Position numbers and translations under genes: made by a program
Origin: Thauera sp.
GTDB taxonomy: Bacteria; Pseudomonadota; Gammaproteobacteria; Burkholderiales; Rhodocyclaceae
Length of the DNA stretch: 8,816 bases
NCBI GenBank assembly: GCA_023150215.1
Contig: JAKLLJ010000121.1
Coordinates: forward strand, 1 to 8,816
Direction: 5' to 3'
In this document: piece after piece, positions 1 through 6,212 of the stretch
How positions within the stretch are numbered: position 1 is the first letter of the stretch
Layout: the number at the start of each line of letters is the position of its first letter
The notes under the pieces: generated by a model
The model's database searches: none
The model's input: the letters and a program-made list of their open reading frames with translations, nothing else
What the model was told of the DNA's origin: nothing

Positions 1-1209
1 GGCACGCACCCGATGGCTGTCGGGGGCGACCGCGACCGGGTTGGCGTTGTAGACATGGATCGCGCGCACCGGCGGGTCGCGGGTGTCGAGCAGCACGTCA
101 CCGATGAAGGACATGTTGAGCGCGCGCGGCGGATGGCGCTCTGCATGCGGATGGAGATCGGGCCGGGTCAGGGCCTGCGCATCGACCGGGAAGTTGCCCG
201 AAGTCGACAGCAGCGCACCGCAACCCGCATGGCGCCAGGCGCCGGTGAGCGCGGGCAGGCAGGCAACGTTGCGCACCGCCATGCCGCCTCCGGCGCAGCG
301 GTTGAGGCCATAGTTGAGCCGGATCAGGCTGTGCCCGCTGCGGCCGTACTCGATCGCCAGGCTGCGGATGGCCTCGGCGGCGAGGCCGGTGAGCAGTGCC
401 GCCCATTCCGGCGTGCAGGTGCGCACACGCTCGGCAAGCGCGTCGAAGCCGAGCGTATGGCGGGCAATGTACTCGCGGTCGAGCAGGCCATCGGCGATCA
501 GCACCTGCATCATCGCCAACGCGAGTGCGCCGTCGGTGCCGGGCAGCGGGGCGAGGTGGAGGTCGCACTTCTTCGCGGTGTCGGTACGCCGCGGGTCGAT
601 GCACACCAGGCGGGCGCCGCGCCGCTTCGCCTCCTGCAGGTAGCGCCAGCCGTGCAGGTTGGAGACCACCGGGTTGGCGCCCCAGATCAGGATCAGGCGC
701 GCCTCGACGGCCGCCTCGGGGTCGGCGCCGAGCATCGCGCCCACGGTGGCCTTCCAGCCGTGGGCGCCGGCGGTGGCGCAGATCGTGCGTTCGAGCAGGG
801 ATGCGCCGAGACGGTGGAAGAAGCGCCGGTCCAGGCTCTCGCCCTGCACCAGGCCCATGGTGCCGCAGTAGCTGTAGGGCAGGATCGCGCGCGGGTCCTC
901 GGCGGCGATCTCGCGGTATTTCGCTGCGATGGTGTCGAGCGCCTCGTCCCAGGAGATGCGCGCGAAGCGCCCCTCGCCCTTGCGCCCTACCCGCTTCATC
1001 GGATGCAGCAGGCGGCGCTCGGAATATACCCGCTCGAGGTAGTGTGCGACCTTGGTGCACAGCGCGCCGTTGGTGAAGGGCATGCCGACAGCGCCGCGGA
1101 TCTTCACCGCGCGGCCGTCCGCGACCGTGACCTCCATCGCGCAGGTGTCGGGGCAGTCGTGCGGGCAGGCCGCACGCACGCGGACTTCGGCTTCGGGTGG
1201 CGCAGGCAT
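1..1209 (-). CDS. Molybdopterin/[4Fe-4S] oxidoreductase (BisC/formate dehydrogenase-like), N-terminal part, cut by left edge
   Basis: The first 403 codons of a large molybdopterin oxidoreductase (DMSO reductase superfamily, COG0243). The frame is open to the left edge, so the C-terminal part is missing. A [4Fe-4S] motif of the family is clear: C15-x3-C19-x3-C23-x27-C51, starting ACPHDCPDTC. It is followed by the typical RISWDEALD (85-93), a GANPVVSN nucleotide-binding loop (177-184) and a DPRRTDTA motif (205-212). There is no Tat or Sec signal before the cluster, so the enzyme is probably cytoplasmic. The ATG at 1209 is preceded by GAGGGAG, a good ribosome binding site. The gene lies 58 bp downstream of the coiled-coil protein gene and may share its transcript. 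The substrate cannot be read from the sequence. Close relatives are usually annotated only as formate dehydrogenase-like. The molybdenum ligand is unclear (see findings). Family assignment is sure; the reaction is not. Confidence 0.93.
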   Translation of the reverse strand, partial: MPAPPEAEVRVRAACPHDCPDTCAMEVTVADGRAVKIRGAVGMPFTNGALCTKVAHYLERVYSERRLLHPMKRVGRKGEGRFARISWDEALDTIAAKYREIAAEDPRAILPYSYCGTMGLVQGESLDRRFFHRLGASLLERTICATAGAHGWKATVGAMLGADPEAAVEARLILIWGANPVVSNLHGWRYLQEAKRRGARLVCIDPRRTDTAKKCDLHLAPLPGTDGALALAMMQVLIADGLLDREYIARHTLGFDALAERVRTCTPEWAALLTGLAAEAIRSLAIEYGRSGHSLIRLNYGLNRCAGGGMAVRNVACLPALTGAWRHAGCGALLSTSGNFPVDAQALTRPDLHPHAERHPPRALNMSFIGDVLLDTRDPPVRAIHVYNANPVAVAPDSHRVRA

Positions 1210-1267
1210 CGCTCCCTCGTCGGTCAGTGGGATGCGGGACCGCCACGGCGGGCGGCTCAAGGGGCGC

Positions 1268-1936
1268 TCAGCGGCGCGGCGTTCCCTGCACCGGCGCAGG
1301 AGCAGACGCCGAAGTGAGCTCGACGTAACGGCGGCGGTGCTCGTCGAAACGCTCGAGGACCGCGCTGCGCTCACGCATCTTGGCAGCGATCACCGAAGAC
1401 TGGGCGACGATCTCGCTGTCGAGCAGGCGGATGTCGGTCTCGAGGCTCGCCGCCACGTCGCTCTTGTCGGTACGCGTGGCCTCATCGATCAGGCCGCGCT
1501 GCCGTTCGAGCAGTTCGGCTTCGCGGGCACGCAACTGGCGGATGCTGCGGTCGAGCTCGCGCAGCTCGCGGTCGCGGCGGCTGTCGAGGTCCTCGATGCT
1601 GCGATAGGTCTCGAGCAGGGCCTGGTCGAGACGCACCTGGCGCATGCGCTCGGCCTCCTCGGCACGGCGGCTGTGCTCGGCCGCGGCGCGCTGGGCGATC
1701 TCCTCCGCGGTGAGCGGCGCCGCGACCGTCCGCCGCACGATGCCCGACGGACTCAGCTCGCGATAGGCACGGCCATAGCACGCAGCAGGCAGGATATCGC
1801 CACACACCGGCTGGCCGCCGACATCGCAACAAAAGATCGCTGCACCACCACCCGCGCGCGCAGGCGCCGCCCCTAGCGCGAGCAGGAGGGCGCAGCAAAG
1901 CCCGACAACGACAGGTTCAACGCGAGGAAATCCCAT
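1268..1936 (-). CDS. Secreted DUF4124-like protein with long coiled coil, function unknown
   Basis: A 222-aa protein. Residues 1-28 form a Sec signal peptide (hydrophobic VVVGLCCALLLALGAA, then an ARA cleavage site). Residues about 31-75 resemble a DUF4124-type domain (AIFCCDVGGQPVCGD, then CYGRAYRELSPSG) and contain four cysteines (36, 37, 45, 53). Residues about 78-207 are charged and heptad-like, rich in E, R, L and A, and should form a coiled coil. A start at 1963 would add nine residues, but 1936 puts the charged N-terminus directly before the hydrophobic segment and has GGGAA upstream, so I prefer it. With this start the gene overlaps the end of pyrE by 20 bp, suggesting translational coupling. 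I expect a periplasmic protein. The DUF4124 link is from pattern memory, and the role is unknown. Confidence 0.82.
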   Translation of the reverse strand: MGFPRVEPVVVGLCCALLLALGAAPARAGGGAAIFCCDVGGQPVCGDILPAACYGRAYRELSPSGIVRRTVAAPLTAEEIAQRAAAEHSRRAEEAERMRQVRLDQALLETYRSIEDLDSRRDRELRELDRSIRQLRAREAELLERQRGLIDEATRTDKSDVAASLETDIRLLDSEIVAQSSVIAAKMRERSAVLERFDEHRRRYVELTSASAPAPVQGTPRR

Positions 1937-2561
1937 ACAGTTCCCGATAAGCCTTGACCGCATCGAGGTTCGCTGCCAGTTCGGGACTATCTGCCAGGTA
2001 GGCGATGAGGTCTTCGAGGGTGGCGACCGCGATCACCGGAATACCGAAATTCTCCTTGACCTCCTGGACCGCAGACAAGGCACTTTTACCGCGTTCCATG
2101 CGATCGAGCGCGATCACCACGCCTGCCGGGGTGGCACCGGCGGCACGGATCAATTCGACCGACTCACGCACCGAGGTACCGGCCGAGATCACGTCGTCGA
2201 GGATCAGCACGCGGCCCTCGAGCGGCGCGCCGATCAGCGTGCCGCCTTCGCCGTGGTCCTTGGCTTCCTTGCGGTTGAAGGCGAAGGGCAGGTCGACGCC
2301 GTCCTCGGCGAGGCGGATCGCCGTGCCGGCGACCAGCGGGATGCCCTTGTAGGCCGGGCCGAACAGCATGTCGCAAGCGACGCCCGAGGCACGGATGGTG
2401 CGCGCGTAATAGCCGCACAGCTCGCGGAACGAGGCTCCGTCGTCGAACAGGCCGGCATTGAAGAAATAGGGCGAATTGCGCCCTGCCTTGGTGACGAAGG
2501 CGCCGAAGCGCAGCACGCCCTTGCGGCACGCGAGGGCGATGAAATCCCGGCTAAAATCCAC
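1917..2561 (-). CDS. pyrE: Orotate phosphoribosyltransferase
   Basis: Converts orotate and PRPP to orotidine 5'-monophosphate in de novo pyrimidine synthesis, in the cytoplasm. The protein is 214 aa, the usual bacterial length. The N-terminal RFGAFVTKAGRNSPYFFNAG block (18-37) is typical. The flexible catalytic loop RKEAKDHGEGG lies at 97-107 and the PRPP-binding motif VLILDDVISAGTS at 118-130. The start codon is GTG at 2561; no in-frame ATG fits the family N-terminus, and the residues after it match the family from the first positions. The ribosome binding site is weak. It is divergent from the exodeoxyribonuclease III gene with 38 bp between starts, and followed on its own strand by the overlapping coiled-coil protein gene. 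A promoter candidate lies in the first codons of the divergent gene. Confidence 0.97.
   Translation of the reverse strand: MDFSRDFIALACRKGVLRFGAFVTKAGRNSPYFFNAGLFDDGASFRELCGYYARTIRASGVACDMLFGPAYKGIPLVAGTAIRLAEDGVDLPFAFNRKEAKDHGEGGTLIGAPLEGRVLILDDVISAGTSVRESVELIRAAGATPAGVVIALDRMERGKSALSAVQEVKENFGIPVIAVATLEDLIAYLADSPELAANLDAVKAYRELYGISSR
2552..2557 (+). promoter_or_regulatory. Putative -10 element for xthA, inside the 5' end of pyrE
   Basis: TAAAAT, a five-of-six match to TATAAT, lies 43 bp before the xthA ATG. I see no convincing -35 hexamer at 16-18 bp. The closest candidate, TTGCGG at 2521-2526, is too far away (25 bp). It is the only AT-rich hexamer in the short divergent region on this strand. 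Confidence 0.3.
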
Positions 2562-2599
2562 GATCTTGGGCTGCCTGGCAGCGAAACTGGAAACCGCCG

Positions 2600-2628
2600 A
2601 TGTTACGCATCATCACCCTGAACCTCAA
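2600..2628 (-). promoter_or_regulatory. Putative sigma-70 promoter of pyrE, inside the 5' end of xthA
   Basis: Read on the minus strand: TTGAGG (2628-2623), a 17-bp spacer and TAACAT (2605-2600). Each hexamer matches consensus at four of six positions and the spacing is ideal. Transcription would start near 2593 and give a leader of about 32 nt before the pyrE GTG. Only sequence supports it. Confidence 0.45.
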
Positions 2629-3382
2629 CGGGATCCGCTCGGCCTGCACCAAGGGCCTGCTCGACTGGCTGCCCGCGCAGCAGGCCGACGTCCTATGCGT
2701 GCAGGAGCTCAAGGCGCAGGACGCCGACCTGCGCCCAGAGATGCGTGCACCCGCGGGCATGCAGGGCTGGTTTCACCCTGCCGAGAAGAAAGGCTACAGC
2801 GGGGTCGGCATCTACAGCCGGCACGCGCCGGACCGCGTCGTCGAAGGCCTCGGCATCCCAGCGATCGATGCCGAGGGGCGCTTCCTGCAGCTCGACTTCG
2901 GCAAGCTCTCGGTGGTGTCGCTGTACCTGCCCTCGGGCTCGAGCTCGGAGGAGCGCCAGCAAGTGAAGTTCGAGTTCATGGACCGCTTCCTGCCGCACAT
3001 GGACCAGCTCTACCAGAGCGGCCAGGAGGTCGTGGTGTGCGGCGACTGGAACATCGCCCACCGCGAGGCCGACCTGAAGAACTGGAAGTCGAACCAGAAG
3101 AACTCCGGCTTCCTGCCCGAGGAGCGCGCCTGGCTCACGCGCCTGTTCGACGAGCAGGGCTGGATCGACGTCTATCGCCGCCTGCACCCGGAGGCCACCG
3201 ACGCTTGCTACACTTGGTGGTCGAATCGCGGCCAGGCGTGGGCGAAGAACGTCGGCTGGCGGCTCGACTACCAGGTCGCCACGCCGGGACTCGCGGATGC
3301 GGCACGCGCCGCCGCCGTCTACAAGGCGCAGCGCTTCTCCGACCACGCGCCGCTGACGGTGGATTACGACTGGACGCTGTAA
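2600..3382 (+). CDS. xthA: Exodeoxyribonuclease III (AP endonuclease, EEP family)
   Basis: A DNA-repair nuclease that cleaves 5' to abasic sites and degrades duplex DNA from 3' ends, Mg2+-dependent, cytoplasmic. The protein is 260 aa, normal for the family. The full catalytic set is visible: N8 in LNLNGIRS, E36 in VQELKAQD, Y109 in SLYLPSG, D149 and N151 in GDWNIAHREAD, D223 in WRLDYQ, and D248/H249 in RFSDHAPL. The ATG at 2600 starts the first beta strand at the expected place; GGAA lies about 8 nt upstream. Its position divergent from pyrE matches that of Pseudomonas crc, an RNA-regulation homologue of this family. The intact active site here argues for a true nuclease rather than a Crc-type regulator. 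Confidence 0.95.
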   Translation: MLRIITLNLNGIRSACTKGLLDWLPAQQADVLCVQELKAQDADLRPEMRAPAGMQGWFHPAEKKGYSGVGIYSRHAPDRVVEGLGIPAIDAEGRFLQLDFGKLSVVSLYLPSGSSSEERQQVKFEFMDRFLPHMDQLYQSGQEVVVCGDWNIAHREADLKNWKSNQKNSGFLPEERAWLTRLFDEQGWIDVYRRLHPEATDACYTWWSNRGQAWAKNVGWRLDYQVATPGLADAARAAAVYKAQRFSDHAPLTVDYDWTL

Positions 3383-3390
3383 GCGCCCCG

Positions 3391-3413
3391 GGGTGCGACA
3401 TTCGGTCGCATTC
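3391..3413 (+). terminator. Hairpin after xthA, possible terminator
   Basis: A perfect 6-bp stem TGCGAC/GTCGCA with a 5-nt loop (3394-3410), extendable by G-U/G-C pairs to about 9 bp, begins 9-12 nt after the xthA stop codon. Only a few T residues follow and there is no real U-tract, so termination is uncertain. Confidence 0.3.
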
Positions 3414-3445
3414 CGCAGTCATGCGGGCCTGCGCGCGGGCTTCGT

Positions 3446-3454
3446 TGCTATCAT
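3446..3454 (+). promoter_or_regulatory. Putative extended -10 promoter of the NosL/ABC/TlpA operon
   Basis: TGCTATCAT is a TGn extension followed by TATCAT (five of six matches to TATAAT). No good -35 is seen 17 bp upstream (GGCCTG), as is common for extended -10 promoters. It lies in the 147-bp gap before the first NosL-family gene and would give a leader of about 70 nt. No FNR-type TTGAT-N4-ATCAA site was found in the gap. Confidence 0.4.
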
Positions 3455-3529
3455 CCGGGCATCCGAATCGACGCCCGCCCCGGGGGTGCAGCATCGCTGC
3501 GAGTGCCTTCGCCCGACCGGGAATGAACC

Positions 3530-4024
3530 ATGTGCAACCCTCACAAACGTCGCTTCATCGGCCAGCTCGGCGTGGCAGGCCTGCTGCTCACGCCGCTCGC
3601 CGCGAGCCTCGCGGGCTGCACCAGCGAAGACTGGCCCGAGGGAATGAAACCGATCGCTTGGGACCGCGATGCCTGCGTGCGCTGCAACATGCGCATCGCC
3701 GACCACCGCTTCGCCGCCCAACTGCGCGGCGGTCCCAAGGACACCACCTTCAAATTCGACGACGTCGGCTGCCTGGTCTTCTGGCTGGAAGAGCAGCGCG
3801 CGCGCTTTCCGTGGATGGACGACGCCGCGACCCGGATGTGGGTCGCAGCCTGGGAAAGCCCCCGCGCCGAAACGGCGATCTGGCTCGATCCGCGCCAGGC
3901 CCGCTACATCGCCAAGCGCTCACCAATGCGTTACGACCTCGCGGCGAGCACGGCCGCCGGCACCGACGCACCCAGCCTGAGCTACGCCGAAATGCGCGCG
4001 AAGACGCTGGCGCGGGGCAAGTAG
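3530..4024 (+). CDS. NosL-family lipoprotein (copy 1)
   Basis: A 164-aa NosL-family protein. NosL of nitrous oxide reductase operons binds Cu(I) in the periplasm and hands it to the NosDFY/NosZ assembly line; this is family knowledge, not shown here. The N-terminus KRRFIGQL, a hydrophobic stretch and SLAGC give a lipoprotein signal with lipidated C30. The pair before the hydrophobic stretch loosely resembles a Tat motif. The metal-binding pattern is WDRDACVRCNM (C49, C52, M54), followed by FKFDDVGCLVFWL with C81. The C-terminal third is hydrophilic. The ATG at 3530 has GGGA about 8 nt upstream. It is first in an operon, 147 bp after xthA and 56 bp before the next gene. No nosZ, nosD or nosR is nearby, so a role in nitrous oxide reduction cannot be assumed. 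Confidence 0.85.
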   Translation: MCNPHKRRFIGQLGVAGLLLTPLAASLAGCTSEDWPEGMKPIAWDRDACVRCNMRIADHRFAAQLRGGPKDTTFKFDDVGCLVFWLEEQRARFPWMDDAATRMWVAAWESPRAETAIWLDPRQARYIAKRSPMRYDLAASTAAGTDAPSLSYAEMRAKTLARGK

Positions 4025-4080
4025 CCGATGCGCCCCCTGGCACCTCCGCTGTGCATCGATACGCCGGGAGGGCGCCGGCG

Positions 4081-4410
4081 ATGAGGCCTGCCGACCGCGT
4101 GCTCGGCGTGACGCTGCTCACCGCCGCCCTGTTCGCGGCGACCTTCATCGACGCCGCCTGGCAGCGCAGTGCGCACGAACCGGCGCTGCAGCGCACCGCG
4201 GAACTCGTCACCCGGCTGCGGCTGTCCGACGTCGTGCTGTTTACCGAAGCACGCTACACCCGCCACCCGACCCAGGCCGACCTGCACTCGGCCTTCCAGG
4301 ACCACCCGGTGGCGCTGGAGCACTTCCCCTCGGGCGCGCTGTTGCCCCCACCGCGCATCCTGCTGGACCGTCATGAAGCCCTGGATCGAAAGGCAACGTC
4401 ACCTGATTGA
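4081..4410 (+). CDS. Small membrane-anchored periplasmic protein, unknown family
   Basis: A 109-aa protein I do not recognise. Residues about 7-25 (VLGVTLLTAALFAATF) form one membrane segment or uncleaved signal anchor. The remaining 84 residues should be periplasmic and have no cysteine or methionine, so direct copper binding of the NosL type is unlikely. A GGGAGG lies about 9 nt before the ATG at 4081, which decides this start. The same frame stays open far upstream, but that stretch is the shadow of xthA and of the NosL-family gene. Its 3' end overlaps the permease gene by 38 bp, tying it to the ABC transporter. It could be an accessory subunit of that transporter, which is inference from position alone. 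Confidence 0.75.
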   Translation: MRPADRVLGVTLLTAALFAATFIDAAWQRSAHEPALQRTAELVTRLRLSDVVLFTEARYTRHPTQADLHSAFQDHPVALEHFPSGALLPPPRILLDRHEALDRKATSPD

Positions 4411-5509
4411 CTTCACCGCGCAGTCGCTCGCGCGGCGCAAGGGCAAGAGCCTCGGGCTGCTGGTCGTCTATACCCTGCTCGTGTTCGTGCTCGCCTCGGT
4501 GGCGCTGTACACCCATGCGCTGCGCAACGAGGCCACCCGCGTGCTGGCGGGCACCCCGGAGATCGTGCTGCAGCGCCTGATCGCTGGCCGCCACGACCTC
4601 GTCCCGCCCGGCTACATCGAGAAGATCGGCCGCATCCGCGGCGTACAGAAGATCGAGGGCCGGCTTTGGGGCTACTACTACGACAGCGTGCTGAAGGCCA
4701 ACTACACTTTCATGGTCGCGACCGATCGCGAGATCGCCCCCGGCGAGATCGTCGTCGGCCCGGCGCTCGAGCGCACGCGCGAGCTGTCGGCGGGCAACGG
4801 CGTCTCCTTCCGCGCCTACACCGGCGAGTTGCACACCTTCATCGTCGCCGAGGTGCTGGCGCACGAATCCGAACTCGTCAGCGCCGACCTGGTGCTGATG
4901 AACGCGGCAGACTTCCGCCGCTTCTTCGCCTACCCGGCGGGCCACCACACCGACATCGCGCTGTGGGTGGCCAACCCGCTCGAGGTGCGCAACGTCGGCG
5001 TCAAGCTGCTCGACGCCCTCCCCGACTCGCGCCCGATCCTGCGCGAGGAGGTGCTGCGCACCTACGCGTCGATCTTCGACTGGCGCGAAGGGATGATGCT
5101 GGCGCTGCTGTCGGCGGCCATCCTCGCCTTCGGCATCTTCGCCTGGGAGAAGGCTGCCGGCCTGTCGGCCGAAGAAAAGCGCGAGATCGGCATCCTCAAG
5201 GCGATCGGCTGGGAAACCGGCGACGTGATCGCGATGAAGTTCTGGGAAGGCTTCCTGGTCTCCCTGCTCGCCTTCCTCGTCGGCTACGTCGCCGCCTACG
5301 TGCATGTGTTCCACTTCGAGTTCGCGCTGTTCGCGCCGGTGCTCAAGGGCTGGGCGGTGCTGTACCCGAGCTTCGCGCTCACGCCGCAGATCGACGGCCT
5401 GCAGGTGGCGACGCTGTTCGTGTTCACCGTGTTGCCCTACACGGCGGCCACGCTGGTGCCGATCTGGCGCGCGGCCACCACCGACCCCGACACCGTGATG
5501 CGGAGCTGA
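4373..5509 (+). CDS. ABC transporter permease, FtsX/MacB/LolC-type
   Basis: A 378-aa permease of the FtsX-like superfamily. Layout: a cytoplasmic basic N-terminus (LARRKGKS), TM1 about 27-47, a periplasmic domain of about 190 residues (48-239), TM2 about 240-258, a cytoplasmic coupling segment EEKREIGILKAIGWETGDV (267-285), TM3 about 290-312 and TM4 about 342-366. The EKREIGILKAIG motif is the hallmark of the family and contacts the ATPase. FtsX-type permeases usually act by mechanotransmission on periplasmic or lipoprotein partners (MacB, LolCDE) rather than by moving small ions. The ATG at 4373 gives the expected N-terminus. An upstream extension is in frame but is the shadow of the small membrane gene, which overlaps by 38 bp. 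The ATPase gene follows after 4 bp. Confidence 0.9.
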   Translation: MKPWIERQRHLIDFTAQSLARRKGKSLGLLVVYTLLVFVLASVALYTHALRNEATRVLAGTPEIVLQRLIAGRHDLVPPGYIEKIGRIRGVQKIEGRLWGYYYDSVLKANYTFMVATDREIAPGEIVVGPALERTRELSAGNGVSFRAYTGELHTFIVAEVLAHESELVSADLVLMNAADFRRFFAYPAGHHTDIALWVANPLEVRNVGVKLLDALPDSRPILREEVLRTYASIFDWREGMMLALLSAAILAFGIFAWEKAAGLSAEEKREIGILKAIGWETGDVIAMKFWEGFLVSLLAFLVGYVAAYVHVFHFEFALFAPVLKGWAVLYPSFALTPQIDGLQVATLFVFTVLPYTAATLVPIWRAATTDPDTVMRS

Positions 5510-5513
5510 CGCG

Positions 5514-6212
5514 ATGCTCGAACTCGCCAACATCCGCAAGGTGTTCAACCAGGGCCAGCACAACGAATACTGGGCGCTCAAGGGCATCGACCTGGACATC
5601 CCGCCGGCGCGGGTGAGCGTGCTCAAGGGCCCCTCGGGCTCGGGCAAGACCACGCTGCTCACCATCCTCGGCTGCCTCGCCCGCCCCACCGAGGGCCGCG
5701 TGCGCCTGAACGGCGAGGACATCTCCGGCCTGCCCGAGCGCTTCCTCACCGAGATCCGCCGCCGCACCTTCGGCTTCATCTTCCAGCAGTTCAACCTCAT
5801 CCGCGGCCTGTCGGCGATCGAGAACATCATCCTGCCCGGCTACCCGGGCGGTACGCCGCGCGCGCAGCTGCTGGCGCGCGCCGAGACGCTGCTCGCCGAC
5901 CTGCAGCTCGCTCACCGCCGCGACGCCAAGGTGGAGTGGCTCTCCGGCGGCGAGCAGCAGCGCGTGGCCATCTGCCGCGCGCTGCTCAACGATCCGCAGA
6001 TCCTGGTCGCCGACGAGCCCACCGCCAACCTCGACAGCAAGCTCTCGACCGAATTCCTCGCCATCCTGCGCCGCCTCGCCGAGGCTGGGCGCACGGTGAT
6101 CCTCACCAGCCACGACCCGCTGGTGGTCGAGTCCGAGGTGGTCGACCGCGTGTATTCGCTGCGCGACGGCCAGCTCGTCGAGGTCGTCGACACGCGCAGG
6201 GCCTGGCCATGA
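5514..6212 (+). CDS. ABC transporter ATP-binding protein, MacB/LolD-type
   Basis: A 232-aa ATPase that powers the preceding permease. All motifs are present: Walker A GPSGSGKT (39-46), Q-loop in FIFQQFNLI (Q91/Q92), signature LSGGEQQR (143-150), Walker B ILVADEP with catalytic E168, D-loop ANLD and H-loop H200 in LTSHD. The signature motif with the preceding FNLI region fits the LolD/MacB subfamily. A GGAG lies about 8 nt before the ATG at 5514, inside the permease 3' end. Its stop codon overlaps the start of the next gene in an ATGA, so it is translationally coupled to the membrane protein. A homodimer with two permease copies is expected from family knowledge. Confidence 0.96.
   Translation: MLELANIRKVFNQGQHNEYWALKGIDLDIPPARVSVLKGPSGSGKTTLLTILGCLARPTEGRVRLNGEDISGLPERFLTEIRRRTFGFIFQQFNLIRGLSAIENIILPGYPGGTPRAQLLARAETLLADLQLAHRRDAKVEWLSGGEQQRVAICRALLNDPQILVADEPTANLDSKLSTEFLAILRRLAEAGRTVILTSHDPLVVESEVVDRVYSLRDGQLVEVVDTRRAWP

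Larger units (their letters stand above)
3384..3490 (+). repeat. Pair of direct repeats CGCCCCGGGG(G)TGC flanking the promoter candidate
   Basis: CGCCCCGGGGTGC at 3384-3396 recurs as CGCCCCGGGGGTGC at 3476-3489, about 92 bp apart, differing by one inserted G. Each copy holds a CCCCGGGG palindrome. One copy lies upstream and one downstream of the extended -10. They could be operator half-pairs or chance in GC-rich DNA. Confidence 0.35.

Noticed and set aside
13..1317. Long plus-strand open frame of 434 codons
   Set aside because: It lies antisense to the molybdopterin oxidoreductase, has no recognisable domain and the low-complexity R/A/G-rich make-up of a GC-rich shadow frame.
3383..3529. 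FNR/NNR or CueR-type operator before the operon
   Set aside because: I searched by eye for TTGAT-N4-ATCAA and for ACCTTGCC-type palindromes and found none.
2476..4080. Upstream part of a 644-codon plus-strand frame that ends at 4410
   Set aside because: This part is an out-of-frame shadow of xthA and of NosL-family copy 1. Only the last 109 codons, from the ATG at 4081 with its own ribosome binding site, look like a real gene.
4241..5830. Long minus-strand frame of 529 codons
   Set aside because: It is antisense to the ABC permease and ATPase, both of which have clear family motifs. Its translation shows no domain.
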